15,286 nucleotides of DNA, taken from positions 1-15,286 of the forward strand of contig JADGJL010000700.1 in assembly GCA_027600665.1 (NCBI GenBank), written 5' to 3'. The notes beneath the pieces were generated by a model. The model did no database searches. It was not told the DNA's origin and saw only the letters and a list, made by a program, of their open reading frames with translations. Positions 1 through 8,158 of the stretch are shown here, piece by piece. Position 1 is the first letter of the stretch. The number at the start of each line of letters is the position of its first letter. This stretch comes from Irineochytrium annulatum (lineage: Eukaryota; Chytridiomycota; Chytridiomycetes; Chytridiales; Chytridiaceae). The translations under genes and the position numbers were made by a program.

Positions 1-686
1 GGACAAGGCCGGAGGTTAGGAGCGCCTCAAGAGCGACCGCCTGGAGGTAACCCGTGGGCGCGAAGACGACGTTGGCTCCCTTGAAGTCGCGTCCCCACGC
101 GCCGGGGATGACGGTCGAGACCGCGAGCGCCGCGAGTGACGCTCCCAGGAGCTCTCCGACGACGTAAAGCGCCGCCTTGCGGGCAGGCATCTTGCCGAGG
201 ACGAAGACCGCGAAGACGACGGCCGGGTTCAGGGCCCCACCCGAGATCCGGTAGGTCAGCCAGACGGCGGTCGTGAGGGCGAGGCCGAACGAGATCGAGA
301 TGGAGAGGAGGAAGTGCTCGACGTGGAGGACCGAGGCCTGGATGGCGCCGAAGCCGATGAAGAGGAAGTAGAACGTGCCTGCAACATTTGTTTGCGTTTA
401 GTCAATGCCAGAGACACGCGCGCCATAAAATATTGATTAACACACCGATCATCTCCCCAGCGGCCTGGACAAGCTCCTTTTGGAACTCTGGCATCTGGTG
501 CGCGGGGATCAGGCTCGTGATGTAGGATCCGGTGTGGGCAGGAGGGGCAGGGGCGCCGTGCGGTTGGCCCTCATGGTGCTGCTGGTGGTGATGCGGGAGA
601 AGCGAGGAGTGCTCCGTCGACCCGCTGGCCGAGGCGGTCGGGTTGGAGCCCTGGGCACTCTGATCATGGTGCTTGAAGAACGACAT
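1..686 (-). CDS. aquaporin (MIP family channel), 5' part, two exons, cut by window edge
   Basis: Membrane channel for water or small neutral solutes. Exon 1 is 686-446 and exon 2 runs from 378 off the left edge; splicing restores one frame across GEMI-G-TFYFLF. Residues 1-70 are a soluble tail rich in Ser, Pro and His (PHHHQQHH near residue 31). Residues 76-101 form the first membrane helix and 107-126 the second. Loop B carries SGGALNPAVV with the first NPA box at residues 131-133 (bases 229-221), the half-helix that lines the pore. A third helix follows (about 147-163), then the extracellular stretch and the start of helix 4. The second NPA box lies outside the window, so water versus glycerol selectivity cannot be judged. 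The start at 686 is the first ATG of this frame after a CT-rich leader and gives a tail of normal fungal length. The family call is firm; the subfamily is not. Confidence 0.93.
379..445 (-). other. spliceosomal intron in the aquaporin gene (67 nt)
   Basis: Read on the minus strand, it begins GTGTGT and ends TTGCAG, with a GACTAAA branch-like site about 20 nt before the AG. It splits a Gly codon (G|GC). Removing it joins the soluble tail to the first transmembrane helix in frame; reading through meets a stop. Confidence 0.9.
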
Positions 687-1075
687 TGCAGGGAGGGATC
701 GCGGACGAGGAGACGAGGTCGCGGGGATGAGCGGCTGGTGAAGTTGATTTTTGAAGTGCAGTGAAGTCCAAGACAGGAGTTTGCTGTACCACTCAACTGA
801 AGCCAATCCACCATACCATGCGAGTGCGTTGGATACAGCGGCCTGACTGGCATAGACTGTGTTCCGAGCACGCCCTACTACGCCGACGACTACCATCTGC
901 CGAGCAGGCTGACTGCGAGTCAGTCAAGGCCCCGTCCGCACACGATCGCGATACTGAACAGATGAGCTGCTAACAAGTCGGGCTCCCACAAAAAATGCTA
1001 AGGGTAGGGATGTGAGAAGAATAACAAAGACCCGAAGGACATTCGGGGACTAACTAAATCCGACACGTGTGCTGG
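687..1075. other. intergenic region, aquaporin leader and promoter
   Basis: This stretch separates the aquaporin start (minus strand) from the 3' end of the shortened F-box-like gene, which is also on the minus strand. On the minus strand the bases just before the aquaporin ATG are rich in C and T, as in many fungal leaders. I see no clear TATA box and no convincing gene. Open frames here lack an ATG-led start, recognisable motifs or a partner exon. Confidence 0.5.
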
Positions 1076-2521
1076 CTATAATACTCGAGGGCGAACTAGT
1101 AAAGCGCGCTTGGTAACCGTGAAGCCCGCACCAAGGACCAGGCGCCACATCTCGGCCGTCATGACGCGGCGGGCGGACACCATGCGTATCCACACGTCCA
1201 AATCCCTCCATTCCGCAAGATCGTCCGGGTCTGTGGCGTCGAGGACTATCCTGGCGAGATGGACGTTGCCCGAGTATATGGCCTCCACAATGGCCTCCCG
1301 TGTCCCCCTTGCGCCCTGCCTGACCGCCCGCCGTGCAAGCTCGACCGCTTCGTCTTGGCCAATGCTGTGCTCAGCGAAGCTGACCGTGGCCAGACACGCG
1401 CTGACGGCGGCGGGTTCCTGCGGCAAAATGAGGCGATCGCTTAGTTGCTGGCGCAACTGGGGCCGGTCGATTAGACGCCAGAGGTTTTCCTCCTTGATCT
1501 CAGCGCCAGGATTGTACATGTTGTCTGCGAGGAAAGCGATAAAGGCCTCATCGTCAATACTGTGCGGGAGGACCTCCAACTGGCATGTCAAGACAGTCAA
1601 AAACTCGTTCGCATTAATCCGTACGCCGAGGTCTGCAAGCGCCTCCGCGCTGTCGACGTTGATGGCGATTGGACTCGTATCGTTGAAGCCCGTCCAAACT
1701 TTTCGCCACGTCGCTGGTTCGTGATAAGACCTCGAATTCAGGCCGCCAAGATACTTTATGACGTCGACAAACGCCTTTGCGGCAGCCGCGCCGACGGCCT
1801 CAGCGCACTGGCGGTCGGCCAGCGTGCCCTTTCTTCGATCGAGAAGCTCCGTGAGGACGGGCATCGGGTCCCGCGACTTACGGATGATCTGGACGACGCC
1901 GACCCCGCGCTTAACCGCCTCCATCGCCTCTTGCCCGCTGGCGTTGCCAATCATCAACGGCAGAAGCTCCACCCGTCCCCGGCACAGAAGGCTCACGACC
2001 GCCTGGGCAAAGTGTTGCTCTCTGTAGCTGTCGCTGCTGAACCTGCTGCCCGGGTTCGGTGCCGTGAGGCGCTCGATGTCGATGGGCCAGGCCTGGATGC
2101 ACGCGCGCACCCAGTCTTCATTCTCATCGCCGTCGACGCCGCAAATCCGATCCAGCAGTCCCTCCACGTGGACGTAATCGCCCTCATCCCCATCGCCGTC
2201 GTCCTCATCGTCTTCCCAGTCCGACCGCCGGCGTCCGGTTTTGGGCGGGACCTCCTCGGAGAAGAGAAGTGAGAGGAACTCGGGGAGATCCGGGAACGCT
2301 CTCGGATTCTTGAGCAGTTTTGGGTCGCCCGCGAAGATATCGATGGCCCGTTCGCCGTCCACCAAGTTGTTGGTCAGGATCTGGTGGCGGGCGGTCAGTG
2401 GTGTCCAGCACAGAGCCCGAGTCGACGAAGTGAGAGCAGAGAGGACAGCGAGGTCGGAGAGGCTCGATGCCGCGAAGTGGATGATGTTTAACCAGAGCTC
2501 GGGCGGAAGGGCTTGGACCAT
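1076..2521 (-). CDS. F-box-like/helical-repeat protein, copy 1, C-terminally shortened
   Basis: Predicted 481-residue protein, paralogue of the gene at 3577-5367. Residues 4-42 (LPPELWLNIIH..., SLSDLAVLSAL) resemble an F-box, the Skp1-binding motif of SCF ubiquitin ligases. An acidic Asp/Glu/Gly run follows at about 101-120, then helical segments with a degenerate ankyrin-like look (ALADLGVRIN, GNVHLARIVLD). The start at 2521 is preferred over an in-frame ATG at 2572, because the paralogue begins at the matching Met and similarity continues into both leaders. Compared with the paralogue it lacks about 21 residues before LWRLIDRP and the last ~115 residues: after MWRLVLGAGFTVTKRA it ends within a few codons at a TAG. 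The frame is otherwise intact over 1.4 kb. It may be functional, or a truncated duplicate. The F-box call rests on pattern only. Confidence 0.72.
   Translation of the reverse strand: MVQALPPELWLNIIHFAASSLSDLAVLSALTSSTRALCWTPLTARHQILTNNLVDGERAIDIFAGDPKLLKNPRAFPDLPEFLSLLFSEEVPPKTGRRRSDWEDDEDDGDGDEGDYVHVEGLLDRICGVDGDENEDWVRACIQAWPIDIERLTAPNPGSRFSSDSYREQHFAQAVVSLLCRGRVELLPLMIGNASGQEAMEAVKRGVGVVQIIRKSRDPMPVLTELLDRRKGTLADRQCAEAVGAAAAKAFVDVIKYLGGLNSRSYHEPATWRKVWTGFNDTSPIAINVDSAEALADLGVRINANEFLTVLTCQLEVLPHSIDDEAFIAFLADNMYNPGAEIKEENLWRLIDRPQLRQQLSDRLILPQEPAAVSACLATVSFAEHSIGQDEAVELARRAVRQGARGTREAIVEAIYSGNVHLARIVLDATDPDDLAEWRDLDVWIRMVSARRVMTAEMWRLVLGAGFTVTKRALLVRPRVL
2214..2344. repeat. 131-bp block identical to 5060-5190
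   Basis: Every base matches between the two F-box-like genes over this block (about residues 60-103), while flanking coding sequence differs at many positions. It encodes the segment between the F-box-like motif and the acidic run. Confidence 0.85.
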
Positions 2522-3018
2522 TGGGAACAGAGGTTTGTGCCTTCGAACCCTCAAGCCACCGACCCTCGACAACCATGATGCCTCGCGAGAAGAGGGGGGC
2601 GAGGAAATCGGGCCGATCCGGCGGCGACGCTCTTGAGTCCTTGAGCATCATCCTGTTGCCCCGTCGACGGCGGGTTTGCGCTTGTCCCTTGTCCGACTCC
2701 TAACTGGGAACCTCGGCGCCGTTCTCGTACAGCTAACCTCCAGCAATGCTGGGGTGTGCCGGCGCGGGTATAAAGCTGTGTATTAACAAAGCAGGCACAT
2801 CCACCTCAGCACACATCTGCTCAGCATCGCTGCCATAACGAAATCCACACATTGACCATTACGCGCGAGAGAGGAATTAAGCTTACAACAGCGAAAGTGA
2901 GTAAAAAGAAAAGCAGTTGTTCCTCAAGATTGTGGACGGGGAAATTTAAAGTATGGAGAAACCTTACACACAGCACGTTTCTAAGAGGGAAACAAATGAG
3001 AGCTAGTCACAATATCAA
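2522..3018. other. intergenic region upstream of F-box-like copy 1
   Basis: Contains the leader and presumed promoter of copy 1 (minus strand). From 2718 it is the first unit of a 401-bp direct repeat. A TATAAAG sits at 2769-2775 in plus orientation, with no partner gene on that strand. Short open frames here show no protein signature. Confidence 0.5.
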
Positions 3019-3118
3019 GAGATGACCCTAGGTCGTCCACCCAAAGTCCATTCTTTTCAATGGCTCCTCCAGAACCTTCGCTGTCTTCGCGAGGCATTTC
3101 TTTGCATGATTATAATCA
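2718..3118. repeat. direct repeat unit A (401 bp)
   Basis: Aligns end to end with 3289-3689 at clearly recognisable but imperfect identity. Shared landmarks include GCCGTTCTCGTAC, GGCACATCCACC, CACACATCTGCTCAG, ATAACGAAATCCA and CGCGAGGCATTTCTTTGCATGA. The right end of the unit is the 3' coding end of an F-box-like gene and the left part is upstream DNA, so it marks a tandem duplication of a whole gene unit. Confidence 0.9.
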
Positions 3119-3253
3119 TAGGAATTGTTACCGGGTGCTCAGAAAGGTCCGCGGGGCGCGTGTCCGCTGCGTTAGGCATGAGAGATCAGCGAGGTCGGAG
3201 AGGCCCGACGGGACGAGCTGGATGATAGGTGGCCAGAGCTAGGGTCGGGGCAT
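3019..3253 (-). pseudogene. gutted F-box-like pseudogene (first codons joined to last codons)
   Basis: On the minus strand, 3253-3172 matches the start of the F-box-like genes: an ATG at 3253, then a frame reading LWPPIIQL and GLSDLADLSCLT in place of ELWLNIIHF and SLSDLAVLSALT. The Glu codon before LW is TAG. After about 50 bases of unclear sequence, 3120-3019 matches the last ~35 codons of the full-length gene (NHAKKCLAKTAKVLEE against IHAKKCLAKTAKLLEE). Roughly 500 internal codons are missing. It keeps its place in the tandem array, between two copies of the 401-bp intergenic repeat, so it is a decayed array member rather than a retrocopy. Confidence 0.88.
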
Positions 3254-3576
3254 CCCGAGGATGGCTTGTCCTGAATGGTTACCGCCTAGCCGTTCTCGTA
3301 CAACTAACCTGCAATGATGCGAGAATCGCCTGCACATGTATAAGCTGTATGTTAACAAAACAGGCACATCCACCCAGCACACATCTGCTCAGAATATATT
3401 TGCAATAACGAAATCCAGATGGCAATACGCGCGAAAGGGGAATTAGTCCTTCAACGGCGAAAGTCAGCAATAAGAAGCAAAATAGCAGTTATATCTCAAG
3501 CTTGTGGATGGAGATCTTAATTATAGAGAAATCTCTCACACAGCATATTTTTAAAAGAGAACCATATGAAAGCTCG
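3254..3576. other. intergenic region between the pseudogene and the full-length F-box-like gene
   Basis: From 3289 this is unit B of the direct repeat. It should hold the old promoter of the pseudogene and the 3' untranslated region of the downstream copy, both minus strand. A TATAAG at 3339-3344 matches the position of TATAAAG in unit A. No other gene is visible. Confidence 0.5.
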
Positions 3577-3689
3577 TCACCTGTCAAAAGCTGACCCCAG
3601 GGCATCCACTGAAAGTCCAATCTTTTCAAGGTGCTCCTCCAAAAGCTTCGCTGTCTTCGCGAGGCATTTCTTTGCATGAATATAATCAG
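3289..3689. repeat. direct repeat unit B (401 bp)
   Basis: Partner of 2718-3118 with the same order of landmarks and the same overall length. Its right part (3577-3689) is the coding 3' end of the full-length F-box-like gene, which fixes the orientation and phase of the duplication. Confidence 0.9.
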
Positions 3690-5367
3690 ACTTCGAAGGC
3701 AGAAACCCAAAGTCCAAAAGCATCTTCACTACCGCCAGCAGCCTGACATCCTCCTCGTTACGCCAGTCAAGGAAACCTAAACCGTATATTTGGCGGAGTA
3801 CTTCGTGCTTGTATGCCTTAGCGGCTTCGAACAGGTCGCGCAAAATCGACACGGCTGCGTTGTCATCACTGTGCTCGGTACCACGTTGGAAAGCGAACGA
3901 CATAATGGCATGCCTAGTAACCTTGAACCCTGTACCGACGAGCAAGGACCACATGTCGCCGACGGACTCGAAGCGAGGCCATACGTCCAACTCCCTCCAC
4001 TGAGCGAGATCGTGCGGGTCGGTGGCATCAAGGACCAGGCGCGCAAGGTCGACGTTGCTGGTGACCACGGTGCCCAAAATACCCTCCTGTGTCACTCTTG
4101 CCCCTTGGTCAATCGCCCGCTGCGCGAGTTCGACCCTTCCTACGTCCGGCCCGGCCCAACCGGCCGTGGCAAGGCAGGCGCTCAAGCTTGCCGGCTCTGG
4201 CGGGAGGATGCGTCGCTCGATCAGCTGTTGACGGAGACGGGGACGGTCGATCAGAACCCACAAGCTTAGCGGGAAGATTCGGCCCTCGATTACGGTTTCG
4301 CCGAGCTGGTGTGACCTGCGACGGGTTTGTGCTTCCTGAATTTCAACTTCAACCTCGTACATATTGTGCACGAGGTGGTGGATGAGGGGATCATCTTCGA
4401 TGCTCTGCGGTGTCACCCTGGAGGGGTGAGTCAAGACCCTCAGGATCTCGATCTTGTCGATGCGCACGCCGAGATCTGCAAGCACCATCACGGTATTGAT
4501 GTCCATAGTCATACGACGGTTGCGTTGGATGCCTCTCCAGATATGTCGCCACCGCCCCGGACTGCTATCAAGCCCCGGGTTTAGGCCGCCCAAAAGCTTG
4601 ATGACGTCGACCAAGCCTCGGGCGGCGGCGGCGCCAATGGCTCTGGGGCACTCGTCGTTGTCGCGCAACTTGCCCCCCCTCCGATTGAGCAGCTCCACAA
4701 GAACCGGCATCGGGTCCCGCGACTCCCGAATGATCTGGACGACGCCGTCCCCACGATTGACCGCCTTCATAGCCTCTTCCCCGGTGATATCGCCGACCAT
4801 CATGGGCAGAATGTTCACCCGGCCGCGGCAGAGAAGGTTCACGACGGCTTGGGCGAAGTGCTGCCGCTTGTGGCGCCAGCCGGACCGGCTGCTGCCTGGG
4901 GTAGGCGCCGTGAGGCGCTTGATGTCAATGGGCCAGGCCCGTATGCACGCGCGCACCCAGTCTTCATTCTCATCGCCGTCGACGGCGCAGATCCGTTCCA
5001 GCAGTCCCTCCACGTGCTCGTAATCGTCCTCATCCCCATCGCCGTCGTCCTCGTCGTCATCCCAGTCCGACCGCCGGCGTCCGGTTTTGGGCGGGACCTC
5101 CTCGGAGAAGAGAAGTGAGAGGAACTCGGGGAGATCCGGGAACGCTCTCGGATTCTTGAGCAGTTTTGGGTCGCCCGCGAAGATATCGATTGCCCGTTCG
5201 CCGTCCACCAAGGTGTTGGTCAGGATCTTGTGGCGGGCGGTCAGTGGGGTCCAGCACAGAGCCCGCGTCGCTGGAGTGAGAGCCGAGAGGACAGCGAGGT
5301 CGGAGAGGCTCGATGCCGCGAGGTGGATTATGGGCTTCCAGAGCTCCGGAGGGAGGGTAGGCACCAT
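3577..5367 (-). CDS. F-box-like/helical-repeat protein, full-length copy
   Basis: Single-exon reading frame of 596 residues ending in TGA. Residues 4-42 (LPPELWKPIIH, SLSDLAVLSALTPATRALCW) look like a divergent F-box, suggesting an adaptor role in an SCF-type ubiquitin ligase. Residues 101-120 are almost all Asp, Glu and Gly. The rest is helix-rich with degenerate ankyrin-like units (VLADLGVRID, NVDLARLVLDATDP, AVVKMLLDFGFLP). It carries a ~21-residue insertion before LWVLIDRP and ~115 extra C-terminal residues relative to copy 1. The start is set by the paralogue match. The base just upstream of the ATG is the first base of a retrotransposon target-site duplication, so only 18 nt of the original leader remain attached and the native promoter is over 7 kb away. 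The substrate is unknown, and the F-box assignment is pattern-based. Confidence 0.8.
   Translation of the reverse strand: MVPTLPPELWKPIIHLAASSLSDLAVLSALTPATRALCWTPLTARHKILTNTLVDGERAIDIFAGDPKLLKNPRAFPDLPEFLSLLFSEEVPPKTGRRRSDWDDDEDDGDGDEDDYEHVEGLLERICAVDGDENEDWVRACIRAWPIDIKRLTAPTPGSSRSGWRHKRQHFAQAVVNLLCRGRVNILPMMVGDITGEEAMKAVNRGDGVVQIIRESRDPMPVLVELLNRRGGKLRDNDECPRAIGAAAARGLVDVIKLLGGLNPGLDSSPGRWRHIWRGIQRNRRMTMDINTVMVLADLGVRIDKIEILRVLTHPSRVTPQSIEDDPLIHHLVHNMYEVEVEIQEAQTRRRSHQLGETVIEGRIFPLSLWVLIDRPRLRQQLIERRILPPEPASLSACLATAGWAGPDVGRVELAQRAIDQGARVTQEGILGTVVTSNVDLARLVLDATDPHDLAQWRELDVWPRFESVGDMWSLLVGTGFKVTRHAIMSFAFQRGTEHSDDNAAVSILRDLFEAAKAYKHEVLRQIYGLGFLDWRNEEDVRLLAVVKMLLDFGFLPSKSDYIHAKKCLAKTAKLLEEHLEKIGLSVDALGSAFDR
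5060..5190. repeat. 131-bp block identical to 2214-2344
   Basis: Partner of the block in copy 1. Identity stops at single-base differences on each side (a at 5059 against t at 2213; t at 5191 against g at 2345). Either recent gene conversion or a patch of strong constraint could explain it. Confidence 0.85.
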
Positions 5368-5385
5368 TTGGGGAATAGTGGCTTG
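5368..5385. repeat. left target-site duplication (18 bp)
   Basis: TTGGGGAATAGTGGCTTG, identical to 12735-12752. It touches the start codon of the F-box-like gene (ATG at 5367-5365, minus). The homologous leader of copy 1 (from 2522) resembles it, which shows that it is original host sequence. Confidence 0.97.
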
Positions 5386-5421
5386 GCGATTGATGGGAAC
5401 AAAGGGCCAGTGTTCGTTAAG

Positions 5422-7005
5422 ATGCCAATGCCGATGAGGGGATCGGAGCGGGATGATGGAAAACGTTGGAAAACGGAAGATTTAGAAACGTTAATGGTGG
5501 AAAAGAAAGGAGAATGGGGAAAACGAGCTTCAGGGATGGGAATTTTGATGGCACGGAAGGGGACAGATACGTTTTATAAGATACCTGTGGAAAGGCAATG
5601 GGCGGAAACCTGGATTAAGCAGCACATCGCTGCGAAAGGAAATTGTACAATACTAAGCGATGGAATAGATACGTACTTTGCAGATGATGTGCGTCAAATA
5701 TTGGTTCTACACTTGCTTCCGGGGGTAGCAGAGGAACGATACTCGATGGCCGCTTTACGTCTCGAGCTACAATTGGTATTTACATTGGCACTCAATGTTG
5801 AAGTGCATTGGAATCGCGAACGTGATGCGCGATTTGCGGTCATAACGGTCCCGAAAGCTGCGAGAGTGCAGCCGATGATGTGGTTTCTAGGGGAGATGGT
5901 GGAAGTGGTCGAGGCTAGGGAGGAGAACAAAGACGTGAAGATCAAGGAGGGGCACCGCCGAACCGTGAAGCTATTCAACACTCCGTCGGCTATTAAAACG
6001 ACGGATCTGAGTTATCTTTTCGCGGCTTATGAGAGTTTAGAAATGGTACGAGTTGAGTCCTTTTGCACGAAAGGACGTGCTCACCGGTCGCTGCATTACA
6101 ATCTACGGTTTACAACTTGAGCAGCTGCGGCCGAGTTTGTCAACGTGACGGAGGGGAAAATCCTGTTAATGGATGGGATGAAGACAAGAGCTTGCCTCGT
6201 TGGGATGATATGGAATGACGATGATACGTGGGCCGGAACGTGTCAAATCTGTGGATCGATGAATCATTGGAAGAAAGGATGTGACGTCGTGTTGCCTAAG
6301 TGGCAGCAGAAATTCGCGGCATTATCTGAAGGACGATTATCGCCGCAGGAAGTACCGAAAGCAGTTGGGTTAGTGAATGAACACTTGGCGAGGGGCGATC
6401 AGCCCGTGATCCGAAATGAGGCGGCCAAAGACGTGGCAGCTCGAGCAGGCGTTAAATTTGCGCCTGGTACGAAATCAGGAGTAGCCAGTGGTTGGGGGGT
6501 CAACATAGGAACTGCGGGACGTAGTGAACAAGTGAAGCTACGCCCGGCTAGCGGCTCTACCAATGGGCCGCAAAATGAAGGTGATAAATTGGATAGATTG
6601 ATGTCAATGATGAGCACATTTAGCAATGCGCAGCAAAGCTCGCAAACAACGATGGAGTCAATTCAAATGAATATGGCGACAAAAGCTGACTTGTCTGAAA
6701 TGGATAAGAAATTAGAAACAACGAGGGGGACTCTTGTCGAACTTCGACAGGATCAGACGCGACAGAACGGGAGGATAGGAGAGGTTGAGAAGATTTTGGA
6801 ACACTTTTGCACCAAATGGGGGTACCCAGGGAATGTGTCTCAGTCAGGCGCTGCCATGGAAATGGATCCGGCACACTTATCCCGCGGCAACGGCAACATC
6901 GGTAACGGAGTGAGGCCACAATATGCCAAGGCTACCAACAACATTACCAACCAACAACAGCAACACGGCGGCGCCCCCTACGCACGGGGGCCCCGCGAAC
7001 CGTAA
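5422..7005 (+). pseudogene. LINE ORF1, Gag-like zinc-knuckle protein, split by one in-frame TGA
   Basis: Nucleic-acid-binding chaperone/Gag role, inferred from position and motif. The frame starts at ATG 5422 (further in-frame ATGs at 5428 and 5434) and runs to TAA 7003-7005. It is interrupted only by TGA at 6118-6120, and the same frame stays open on both sides; without that stop it would be about 527 residues. The N-terminal half (to residue 232) has no motif I recognise. Just after the stop comes one CCHC zinc knuckle, C-x2-C-x4-H-x4-C, at 6241-6282 (CQICGSMNHWKKGC). A charged heptad-like stretch at about 6580-6800 looks like a coiled coil, and the tail is rich in Asn, Gln and Gly. The order knuckle then coiled coil is opposite to vertebrate L1-type ORF1, which starts with a coiled coil and lacks a knuckle. 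The TGA could come from CGA by C-to-T change. Confidence 0.88.
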
Positions 7006-7408
7006 AATGTTGCTCATAGGGTCTTGGTGGAAAGGTGCCGCGCGTTTCCACCATGCCCTTCAATCATGCGGCGCACCGACAGGAAGTTCACATAGATGGA
7101 GGATAGCTAGACGGAGTTTACGGGAAGTGTGTGTTTCGATATTTATGGGAGGTTGGAGGCGTCCGGGAAGTTTACATGCAGTTGGGATAAGGGCTGGGAA
7201 CGGTGATAGCTGGAGAGGGCGCAGCATCAGTGTCGGCGGGGTATTAGCGTGGGGAATTGGGATGCACACGATTCATTGCGAGGATGAAGCGGAAGGCGCT
7301 GAGGACGACGCGTTGCCATTCCGAAGAGAAGCAAGGGTATTACGAGCGGAATGGAAACAAAAATCATCAGGGATGGGACGAATAGAGGCACTCAAAGATG
7401 TGGGAGCG

Positions 7409-8158
7409 TTTCGAGTTGGGACGCTAAATATGCAAGGCGGATGGCGATCTGATATTGATTTAATAATACAGCAATTCGATCATTATCAGATGGATGTGCT
7501 TATGCTTCAAGATACAAATGCTGTGAAAGCGGAGTATTGGGAATTTCAAAGACATTTGAAAAGGTCGCTTGCGGAGGACCGCTGGCTTGTCATAGGAGCA
7601 CCGAGACGACAACGCACAGGCGACGGACTGGTGATGATCCTGAAAGGCGATGTGACGCGTTATGTCCATAGCAAGGCCAGCTTTGATAGCAGAGCGGTAA
7701 CGGTGATTTCAGCTGTTCGGGGGATGCAAATACGGTTAGGCTGTGTCTATTGGCCAGCATCGCGACAAGCGGATTTGACCGGCCTCCTGGCGTGGTTACG
7801 TTGCTGTGTAGTCGATGACCGACGGAAGCATCGGGAAAGCATATGGGGGGGGGATTGGAACGATGTATGGAACGGGCAATTGGATAGAGTTCCTCCGCGT
7901 GAGGAAGTGGCTAAGGGAGCGCTCGAAATATTTGTTGACAAGGGACTAGAGGATACTTTTAGACAGGACCGACCAGACGAGGTTAAGTTAACTCGGTTCA
8001 CGAAGGAAAACGCGACAATCACGGGAGGAAGTCGCATTGATGGGATATGGGCATCGGCGGGATTTATAGAGCGCCTTCAAGCCACGGAAATTGCCACGGA
8101 AATGGCCGACGTGGGAATATCTGATCATCTTCTTGCGTTAGCTGAGTTCGAAGTCACG
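7409..8158 (+). other. APE-type endonuclease domain of ORF2
   Basis: Nicks target DNA to prime reverse transcription. In ORF2 numbering: TLNMQG with N141, LQDTN with D169 where most relatives have Glu (LQET), GGDWND with D283 and N285, SRIDGIW with D345, and SDH at 372-374 ending in the catalytic His. All lie in one uninterrupted frame. A run of nine G at 7845-7853 encodes the Gly-Gly before the DWN motif and is prone to slippage. Confidence 0.93.

Noticed and set aside
1110..2272. Long plus-strand open frames across F-box-like copy 1 (up to 236 codons)
   Set aside because: They are antisense to a conserved coding frame in GC-rich DNA, and the paralogue conserves the minus-strand protein, not these.
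2522..2572. Start of F-box-like copy 1 at ATG 2572, adding 17 residues
   Set aside because: The paralogue starts at the Met matching 2521 and the two upstream sequences align as leaders, not as codons.
3790..5118. Several plus-strand open frames across the full-length F-box-like gene
   Set aside because: Antisense shadows with no motif; they overlap each other in different frames.
5230..5421. Extension of LINE ORF1 upstream into host DNA
   Set aside because: The frame is open by chance across the insertion junction; bases before 5386 belong to the duplication and the antisense of the F-box-like gene.
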